DNA from: an uncultured Holophagales bacterium
GTDB taxonomy: Bacteria; Acidobacteriota; Thermoanaerobaculia; UBA5066
Direction of reading: 5' to 3'
Length of the DNA stretch: 6,314 bases
Assembly: GCA_937927565.1 (NCBI GenBank)
Contig: CALBDV010000498.1
Location: forward strand, 1 to 6,314
Shown one piece after another: positions 1 through 4,825 of the stretch. Under the pieces are notes generated by a model that searched no databases, was not told the origin of the DNA, and worked only from the letters and a program-made list of their open reading frames with translations. Position numbers and translations under genes: made by a program. Position 1 is the first letter of the stretch; each line of letters begins with the position of its first letter.

Positions 1-171
1 GTCGGCATGATGGTCGGCCCCCTCGCCGGCAGCGCCCTCGTGGAGGCTGTCGGTCTGCGGGGCGCCCTGGCCGCGACGGGCGTGGTCTTCGCCCTTTACC
101 TCGTGCCGCTCGCGCGCCTGAAGCCGGTCGCTCGGCCGCCCGTGCCCCCCGCTACACTCCCCCAGCCGTGA
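1..171 (+). CDS. C-terminal end of a probable major facilitator superfamily transporter (partial)
   Basis: This open frame enters from the left edge and stops at TGA 169-171, leaving 56 residues. The visible part contains a Gly-rich stretch, GMMVGPLAGSAL (residues 2-13 of the fragment), like the G-x-x-x-GP-x-x-G pattern near helix 11 of MFS permeases. A second hydrophobic run follows (GALAATGVVFALYLVPLA), fitting a last transmembrane helix. The protein ends in a short basic, Pro-rich cytoplasmic tail. An MFS permease usually has about 400 residues, so most of the gene lies outside the window and the substrate cannot be guessed. Its stop codon overlaps the GTG start of the next gene by 4 bases, so the two are probably co-transcribed and translationally coupled. 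Another polytopic membrane protein family is possible, because only two helices are visible. Confidence 0.6.
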   Translation, partial: VGMMVGPLAGSALVEAVGLRGALAATGVVFALYLVPLARLKPVARPPVPPATLPQP

Positions 172-839
172 AGCCCGCTCTTCCACAGCTGACGACCGCC
201 GTCGAGGCGGCCGCGGTCGTCGTCGCAACGATCTCGGGAATGATCACGGCGGCGCGAGCCCGGATGGACCTGATCGGGACGTTCACCCTCGCCCTGGTCA
301 CCGCGTTCGGCGGCGGGACTCTCAGGGACCTCGTCCTCGAGAGGCGGCCCCTCTTCTGGGTCGCGAACGAGGGGTACGTCTTCCTGACCCTTCTCCTCTG
401 TCTCGCCTTCGTCTACAACCGCCGCGCCTTCGCGCTCGCGGGTGCGCTCGACAACAGGGCCGTGTTCATCGACGCCCTCGGCCTCGCCCTCTTCAGCCTG
501 ACGGGCGTGAGGTACGCCCTCGAAGCGGGCCTTCCGCCTCTTCCCGCGTCGCTGATGGGGGTCATTACCGGGACGTTCGGCGGCGTCCTGCGCGACGTTC
601 TCATCCGCGAGATACCCGCCATCTTCCGGCCCGGCCCGCTCTACGCCGCGGCGTCGTTCCTCGGCTGCCTCGTGGTCCTGGCGGGGCCGTGGCTCGAGAT
701 CTCGCAGGCCTACGCAGACGCCGCGGGCTTCGCGACGGTCGTCCTCCTCCGGATGGCCTCCGTCCGGCTCGGCCTCCGCCTTCCCGCCCCGCACTGGCTC
801 GGGAAAGCGGAGGGACGGGACGACGGCCCTACTTCGTGA
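168..839 (+). CDS. TRIC/UPF0126-family cation channel (formerly 'glycine transporter' family, YicG-like)
   Basis: The 223-residue product is an integral membrane protein. The family (Pfam PF03458) has about 200 residues, built from two repeats of three helices plus one more helix. Prokaryotic TRIC homologues form trimeric, K+-permeable channels in the inner membrane. Both repeats are visible. The first has SGMITAARARMDLIG (23-37) and GGGTLRDL (48-55); the second has DALGLALFSLTG (102-113) and FGGVLRDVL (137-145). The paired GG-x-LRD motifs are the family hallmark, and the kinked helices at these motifs line the pore. The start is GTG 168, overlapping the upstream stop (GTGA). It lacks a Shine-Dalgarno, but the conserved domain begins near residue 9 and the next Met is residue 25, inside helix 1, so a later start is unlikely. 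The last 11 bases overlap the convergent lipoprotein gene. Family assignment is firm; the physiological ion is inferred. Confidence 0.9.
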   Translation: MKPALPQLTTAVEAAAVVVATISGMITAARARMDLIGTFTLALVTAFGGGTLRDLVLERRPLFWVANEGYVFLTLLLCLAFVYNRRAFALAGALDNRAVFIDALGLALFSLTGVRYALEAGLPPLPASLMGVITGTFGGVLRDVLIREIPAIFRPGPLYAAASFLGCLVVLAGPWLEISQAYADAAGFATVVLLRMASVRLGLRLPAPHWLGKAEGRDDGPTS

Positions 840-1692
840 CCTTCGCGTCCTCGACGACGAGCGCGTAGGTGTAGCCCGAGCCGAAATCCCGGTCGACGGC
901 GACTGTTCCCTTCACGAGGACGACGTCGCCCTTGGCGACTGTGTCGTTCGTCGTGACCGTGACGTCGTGGTCCTTTCCTTCGGGCGTCCCGGAGCCGTCC
1001 CGGAGGTGGATCCAGTTCTTCCCCATGATCCCGGCGTTGAACTTGACCACCTTGCCCCGGATGGCGACGGTCTTCCCCTTCAGCGTGGCGCGCTGGGCGA
1101 CGACCTCGGCAACCGTCCGCCCGTCGGCGCCTTCGGCCTTCGCAACGGAGATCTTCTCGGTCACGTCCGGTCCGCTCGCCGCGGCGGCGTGCTGGGCGGC
1201 CATCGAGGCCGGGACCGCCGATGCGTCACCGCCCATCCCCGGGGGCATGGACGGCGCCGTGGACGCATCCGCCGGCGCGGCGGAGCCCGCGCCGGGCGCG
1301 AGCGACCCGAACAGGATCACGTCGAACGTCCGGTTCAGCGTCTTGCTCTCGAAACCGTTCATCGGCATCGGGTTCAGGACGGTGACCGTCTGGCCCTTCT
1401 CGACCTTCGACTCGTTGACGGCAGCCCAGGTCTCTCCTTCGGCCGTCTTCAGCTTCAGGTAGGTGTAGCCCGCCGCGTCCATCGTCTCGAGGATCGTGCC
1501 GGTGACGGAGGTGACGTCTGCGTTCGACCCCATTGCGGCCGGCGCGCTGTCGTGGGCTCCGGCGAGGGCGACCTCGGGCTTGGCCGACGGCGCTTCCGCG
1601 GCGGGGGCCGCCGGCTTGCTGCAGCCGAGGGGCAAGGACGCCGCGAGGAAGAATACGGCGAGGGACGACGGGTGGAAGGGGTGCGTCTTCAT
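829..1692 (-). CDS. Lipoprotein with two OB-like domains, NrfJ-like
   Basis: The 287-residue product starts with a signal peptide ending at Leu-Pro-Leu-Gly-Cys, so Cys24 is the probable lipidation site, although Pro at -3 is not ideal. After an Ala/Pro-rich linker comes a first small beta domain (about 60-130) with GTILETMDAAGYTYLKL, a Trp89-Ala-Ala segment, and MPMNGFESKTLNRTFDV. This pattern resembles NrfJ-related proteins found near nitrite reductase or cytochrome genes. A Met/Pro/Ala-rich linker (about 131-177) leads to a second domain (178-287) with GKVVKFNAGIMGKNWIHLRD and a closing GYTYALVVEDA, as in OB-fold lipoproteins of Geobacter-like bacteria. No haem motif (CxxCH) is present, and the only Cys is the lipidated one. 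The gene lies 59 bases after the SPFH lipoprotein gene on the same strand and may share its transcript. An in-frame TTG at 1701 has better ribosome-site spacing than this ATG. Family likeness is from memory and the function is unknown. Confidence 0.75.
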   Translation of the reverse strand: MKTHPFHPSSLAVFFLAASLPLGCSKPAAPAAEAPSAKPEVALAGAHDSAPAAMGSNADVTSVTGTILETMDAAGYTYLKLKTAEGETWAAVNESKVEKGQTVTVLNPMPMNGFESKTLNRTFDVILFGSLAPGAGSAAPADASTAPSMPPGMGGDASAVPASMAAQHAAAASGPDVTEKISVAKAEGADGRTVAEVVAQRATLKGKTVAIRGKVVKFNAGIMGKNWIHLRDGSGTPEGKDHDVTVTTNDTVAKGDVVLVKGTVAVDRDFGSGYTYALVVEDAKVTK

Positions 1693-1709
1693 GCCCCCCA
1701 ATGGTACTT

Positions 1710-1714
1710 CCTCC
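1710..1714 (-). promoter_or_regulatory. Shine-Dalgarno that favours a TTG start for the OB-like lipoprotein
   Basis: Read on the - strand, GGAGG at 1714-1710 lies 17 bases before ATG 1692 but only 8 bases before an in-frame TTG at 1701-1699. The TTG start would add Met-Gly-Gly before the annotated Met and leave the signal peptide intact. A G-run (GGGGGG) directly before the ATG could instead serve as a poorly spaced site. Confidence 0.45.
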
Positions 1715-1751
1715 CGCTCCCCCGCCGCCGGCCCTCCCGGCTCCCCTCTCG

Positions 1752-2816
1752 CTACCTCTTCTCCGGTTCCTGGGGGGCCGGAGCCAGCTCCGGCGCCGGT
1801 GCGGCGTTGCCCGGTACCGGCCTCGCGGCCCGCCCCACGAGGAAGTCGACCATCTCGTTCACGTTCATCGTCGACACGTTCGAGCCCGGGACGATGAGGA
1901 TCTTCTTCTGCGCGAACTGCCGGGCGACCTGCATCTTCACGTAGGCATCGCCCCCCATCTTCCCGAGGGCTTCGGCCTCCTTGCGGATTCCCTCCGCCTC
2001 CGCCTGGGCGACGGCCACGACCGCCCTGGCCTGATTCGTCTTCGTCTGGAAGTAGCCGTCGGCCTCGTTCCGGAGGCGCCCCGCCTCGCCCCGGGCGTCC
2101 TCGAGCAGCTTGTTCCAGCCGGCGCGCCGGCCCTCCAGCTCGGAGCGCTTCTGGACCTCCATCGACTTCTGCTGCTCCACGAGCTTCTGCTGGTCGGCCT
2201 CGGCCTGTTTCTGCGCGTTGATCGCCGCCTGGTAGGCCGGGTCGAAGCGGTGCTGCTGCACCTGGAGGGAGTCGATGAGGATCCCGTACGGCGACAGGGA
2301 CGCCACGAGGGCCGTCCTCGTCTTCTCGGCCATCGCGTTCTTGATGGCGACCTGGTAGTACTCCTCGGAGGTGATCTCGTTGAAGATGTCGCGGATCACC
2401 GACCGCGAGACCGGCCTCACGATCCGCTCCCGGATCTCCTCGACCGTCTGCCCGACGCTCGTGATGAGAAAGCCCGCCTTCTTCGAATCGATCCGCCACA
2501 TGACGTTGACGTCGATGTGGACGTTGTTGCCGTCCTTCGTCTTGAACGTGATGTCGTCGGGAATCGGGCGGTCCCCTTCCGCGGGGTTCGCGTTCATCAG
2601 GAGGTTCTGCTGGGCGACCGACAGCGTCGTCCAGGAGTTGACGACCGGCAGGACCATGTAGACGCCGCCCGGGGCGTAGACCTCCTGGACACCCCGCTTC
2701 TCGAGAATTCCGAAGAGGCTCGTCCTCACCCCGACCTCGGTGGAATTCGTCGGTCGGCAGCCGACGAGGGAGGCGGAAGCCAGGGCCGCCAGCGCGGCCG
2801 CCGCGAGGCGCCTCAC
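1752..2816 (-). CDS. SPFH/band-7 (prohibitin-like) domain lipoprotein
   Basis: The 354-residue product has a textbook lipoprotein signal: basic start (MRR), an Ala/Leu core, and lipobox Leu-Val-Gly-Cys with Cys20. Membrane-anchored SPFH proteins oligomerise into rings or cages and scaffold or restrain other membrane proteins, as HflK and HflC do for FtsH. The SPFH fold runs about 27-190: EVGVRTSLFG, APGGVYMVLPVV (48-59), TKDGNNVHIDVNVMWRI (93-109), then the helix around RPVSRSVIRDI. A long Gln/Glu/Ala/Lys-rich helical region follows (about 195-300), containing ARAVVAVAQAEAEGIRKEAE, then IVPGSNVSTM and a Pro/Ala-rich tail (330-354). GTG 2816 overlaps the upstream SPFH stop by 4 bases (GTGA), implying translational coupling and roughly matched amounts. 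The lipobox places the protein outside the cytoplasm. The partner is probably the upstream SPFH protein; the client is unknown. Confidence 0.9.
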   Translation of the reverse strand: MRRLAAAALAALASASLVGCRPTNSTEVGVRTSLFGILEKRGVQEVYAPGGVYMVLPVVNSWTTLSVAQQNLLMNANPAEGDRPIPDDITFKTKDGNNVHIDVNVMWRIDSKKAGFLITSVGQTVEEIRERIVRPVSRSVIRDIFNEITSEEYYQVAIKNAMAEKTRTALVASLSPYGILIDSLQVQQHRFDPAYQAAINAQKQAEADQQKLVEQQKSMEVQKRSELEGRRAGWNKLLEDARGEAGRLRNEADGYFQTKTNQARAVVAVAQAEAEGIRKEAEALGKMGGDAYVKMQVARQFAQKKILIVPGSNVSTMNVNEMVDFLVGRAARPVPGNAAPAPELAPAPQEPEKR

Positions 2817-3970
2817 TTCTTCACCCCCGCCGGCGCTGCGGCCGGCACGGCGGCCGACCCGGGGCTGACGCCGATGACGGCCCAGGCGTTCCGGATGAAG
2901 GAGATGTACTGCTCGGGGGTCATGACGGCCCCCTCGATGTTCTCGAACATCCTCGCCGTCTCGAGCGCGACGACATAGCGCCCGCCCGAGCTGTTCAGGG
3001 CGTCGGCCTTCAGGCGCTTGGCTTCCGCCTGCGCCACGTTGACCTCCTTGTCGGCCTTCGCCCGCGTCTGCGAGGCGTAGAGCTCGGCCTCCGCGCGGAT
3101 CTTCGCGATCTCGGCGTTCACCGCCGACTCGGCGATCGTGATGGCGGCGTTGCCCTTCGACTGGATCTGCTCCAGCTTGGCGTGCTCCTCGTTGACGAGC
3201 GCTTCCTTCCGGTTCTTCTCCGTCGTCTGGACGGCGACCTTCTTCTCCTGGAGAGACCTCTCGTAGTTCTCGGCGTAGACGTAGTTCCGCAGCAGGAGCG
3301 TCTCCACCTTGAAGCCCCGCTCCGCGAACCGTGCCCTCAGGAACGTCTCGGCGTCCTTGACCGCCGCGATCCGCAGCTCCTCGTTGTAGAACGTCTCGGC
3401 GTTCATCTTTCCGATCGTCTGGAGGACGCCGTTGCGGAACGTGTTCACGGCGAAGCTGTCGACGTAGAGCGAGCCCCAGCCGAAGTCCTTCGCGATACGG
3501 ACCGGGTCGGAGATCGAGTAGAGCAGCGTGACGTCACAGATGACGGCATAGCCATCCGAGGTCTGGACGTTGAACGCGTCGATGACCCGGTGGGTCGCCC
3601 GGCCGAGGAGCTTGTCGCGGCGCTGGAAGTACCTCTCGACCCCATCACGAACGTCCTCGGTTTTCGCCTTCCCGAGCGATTCGGTCCGGTCGAACGACGC
3701 CTCCAGGACGTGGATCTCGCGGGGGAACTCGTGCATCGTCGTCCCGAGCGGGACGAAGTAGAGTCCTGGAGTGAAAGCCCGCTCCTTGATGCCTATCTTG
3801 AACCCGAACCGCACCTGCTCCACGCCCCACTCGTTCGGGCTCACGCGGGCCGTGCAGGCCCCGTAGAAGAAGAGGACGCCGACGACCGTCAGCCCCGTGA
3901 GGAGGCCGAGGCGCCGGATCGATCCGAGGAGTCTCCGGAGGGCCCCCTCCGTACCCGCGACCGTGACCAT
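2813..3970 (-). CDS. SPFH/band-7 domain protein with N-terminal membrane anchor
   Basis: The 385-residue product has a basic N-terminus (RRLLGSIRR), one hydrophobic segment (about 21-38), then Cys39 and the SPFH fold. Recognisable parts are SPNEWGVEQVRFG (44-56), TPGLYFVPLG (67-76), TSDGYAVICDVTLLYSISDP (137-156) and the helix around NAETFYNEELR (190-200). The segment 94-133 is longer than in the neighbouring SPFH lipoprotein and is rich in charged residues. A charged helical region (about 236-325) includes KAKTEDVRDG-independent repeats of the AEAxxxxxxA type, such as AEIAKIRAEAELYASQTRAK, and ends in an Ala/Pro tail. The layout is HflK/HflC-like, with the SPFH domain probably periplasmic. 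ATG 3970 has a GAAGGG-type site upstream and lies 4 bases after the previous stop. It is a divergent paralogue of the next gene. It is not obviously HflK, because the usual Gly-rich N-terminus is missing and no ftsH is adjacent. Confidence 0.88.
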   Translation of the reverse strand: MVTVAGTEGALRRLLGSIRRLGLLTGLTVVGVLFFYGACTARVSPNEWGVEQVRFGFKIGIKERAFTPGLYFVPLGTTMHEFPREIHVLEASFDRTESLGKAKTEDVRDGVERYFQRRDKLLGRATHRVIDAFNVQTSDGYAVICDVTLLYSISDPVRIAKDFGWGSLYVDSFAVNTFRNGVLQTIGKMNAETFYNEELRIAAVKDAETFLRARFAERGFKVETLLLRNYVYAENYERSLQEKKVAVQTTEKNRKEALVNEEHAKLEQIQSKGNAAITIAESAVNAEIAKIRAEAELYASQTRAKADKEVNVAQAEAKRLKADALNSSGGRYVVALETARMFENIEGAVMTPEQYISFIRNAWAVIGVSPGSAAVPAAAPAGVKK

Positions 3971-3974
3971 GGCG

Positions 3975-4688
3975 TCACCCTTCCCTTTCGGCCGCGCCTT
4001 CGGCGGCCCGGAGCCGCGCCTTCGTGCGGGCCTCCTCGTCGTCTCGTGCCTCGCGCTCGGCGACGGACGTCGTTTCGGTCAGATAGGCGAGGTCGACGCG
4101 CGCGATCTCGCGGTCGGCCCTCGTCACGAGCTGGTTCAGGTCGCCTTCGTAGCGGCGGAACGAGAACCAGCGCCGGAGCTCCGGGAAGACGAGCCCCCCG
4201 ACGGTGAACGGAAGGACCCACTCCTTCGACCAGACCGGTATGAACGGAGCCCAGACGACGAAGAACCCGAGGCCCATTCCGAGGACGGCCCAGCAGGCCC
4301 GCTCCACACCGTGGAGCGGCTCGGCAAGACCGTAGAATCCGTTCCTCTCGCGGGGCGTGAAGCTCCCGGCGAGACGGACCCAGCCCGGGACGACGACTTT
4401 GCGGACGAGGTCGTCCACCTTCCGGAAGAGCTCCTCGCGCGCCTCCCGGGTCAGGTGCGGCTCCTCGAGACGGATGGTGTCGCGCAGGCGCGCGCTCTCC
4501 TCTTCGTAGAGCGCCGTCGCCCAGGCCTCGACGCCGACGGCCCCGTGTGCGAGCGTTTCGTCGGTGAGGCCGACACGGCAGTTTTCGAGCTTCTGTACCA
4601 GGGAGTCGACGAACCCATCGAGCGGCCCGGGGCTCCGGGCCGAGGCGGGACGGAAGGCCAGGAAGGCACGCCCCAGGGGAGAGCTCAT
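3975..4688 (-). CDS. Membrane protein of unknown family with two hydrophobic segments, first gene of the SPFH cluster
   Basis: I do not recognise this 237-residue protein. The first 130 residues are soluble-looking and helical, with many Glu, Arg and Leu residues (for example 61-98), a PGWVRLAGSF segment (101-110) and RERNGFYGLAEPLHGVER (113-130). Two hydrophobic stretches follow (about 131-153, WAVLGMGLGFFVVWAPFIPVW, and 157-171), forming a likely hairpin, then a strongly charged helical tail (about 178-237). It has no signal peptide, so both ends are probably cytoplasmic. The frame stays open to ATG 4748, but those 20 extra codons use atypical triplets (TTG, CAT, TAT, ACT) and cover a promoter-like element. 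I therefore chose ATG 4688, which has no Shine-Dalgarno and may be leaderless. The stop lies 4 bases before the first SPFH gene, so it is the leading gene of the cluster and a plausible cytoplasmic-side partner of the SPFH pair. Confidence 0.7.
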   Translation of the reverse strand: MSSPLGRAFLAFRPASARSPGPLDGFVDSLVQKLENCRVGLTDETLAHGAVGVEAWATALYEEESARLRDTIRLEEPHLTREAREELFRKVDDLVRKVVVPGWVRLAGSFTPRERNGFYGLAEPLHGVERACWAVLGMGLGFFVVWAPFIPVWSKEWVLPFTVGGLVFPELRRWFSFRRYEGDLNQLVTRADREIARVDLAYLTETTSVAEREARDDEEARTKARLRAAEGAAEREG

Positions 4689-4700
4689 GGAGTCGTCGAG

Positions 4701-4708
4701 AGTATAGT
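4701..4708. promoter_or_regulatory. Symmetric -10-like element between divergent transcription units
   Basis: AGTATAGT at 4701-4708 contains TATACT on the - strand (4706-4701) and TATAGT on the + strand (4703-4708), each one mismatch from the sigma-70 consensus TATAAT. It is an AT-rich island in a GC-rich intergenic region. Initiation on the - strand would fall about 6 bases before ATG 4688. On the + strand it would give a leader of about 110 bases for the oxidoreductase gene. I see no convincing -35 hexamer at 16-18 bases on either side, so the call is tentative. Confidence 0.4.
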
Positions 4709-4793
4709 AATGCGCCTCGCCCGGGAGTCCCTGATGCAACGGCATCATGGATCTCGGCGCGCGGCTGGAAGAGACTCCGGCGACTGTTTTTGG

Positions 4794-4810
4794 GGGCCGC
4801 GAGGCGGCCC
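4794..4810 (+). promoter_or_regulatory. Perfect GC hairpin in the leader of the oxidoreductase gene
   Basis: GGGCCGC (4794-4800) and GCGGCCC (4804-4810) are perfect inverted repeats separated by GAG, giving a 7-pair stem with a 3-base loop. It is preceded by a T-run (4787-4791) and ends 2 bases before the Shine-Dalgarno at 4813. Neither strand has a T-run after the stem in the direction of transcription, so it is not a standard intrinsic terminator. It could affect ribosome access or mRNA stability. Confidence 0.45.
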
Positions 4811-4812
4811 GT

Positions 4813-4818
4813 GGAGGG
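4813..4818 (+). promoter_or_regulatory. Strong Shine-Dalgarno for the 2-oxoacid:ferredoxin oxidoreductase
   Basis: GGAGGG lies 7 bases before ATG 4826. It is the best-spaced ribosome site in the window and fixes this start, which also places the GxGGDGV motif at residues 12-18, as expected for the gamma domain. Confidence 0.8.
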
Positions 4819-4825
4819 TTCCGAG

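Noticed and set aside
1727..1741. Small inverted repeat GCCGG-CCCTC-CCGGC between the SPFH lipoprotein and OB-like lipoprotein genes
   Set aside because: Only a 5-pair stem and no T-run on either side, so a terminator is not supported. In such GC-rich DNA this is expected by chance.
1693..2499. Upstream extension of the OB-like lipoprotein frame to give 556 residues
   Set aside because: The extension lies out of frame over the SPFH lipoprotein gene and is Arg/Gly/Pro-rich shadow. The lipoprotein signal peptide marks the true N-terminus near 1692-1701.
1533..2978. Long + strand open frame of 481 codons opposite the SPFH genes
   Set aside because: It is antisense to two clear SPFH genes. Its product is Arg/Leu/Gly/Asp-rich with no recognisable domain, the usual shadow of GC-rich coding DNA.
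2813..3970. Naming the SPFH pair hflK and hflC
   Set aside because: The layout is similar, but one is a lipoprotein, the HflK-type Gly-rich N-terminus is absent, and no ftsH, hflX or hfq is nearby. A symbol would overstate the evidence.
3182..4207. + strand open frame of 341 codons opposite the first SPFH gene and the unknown membrane gene
   Set aside because: Antisense to a clear SPFH gene, biased composition, and no plausible ribosome site or domain.
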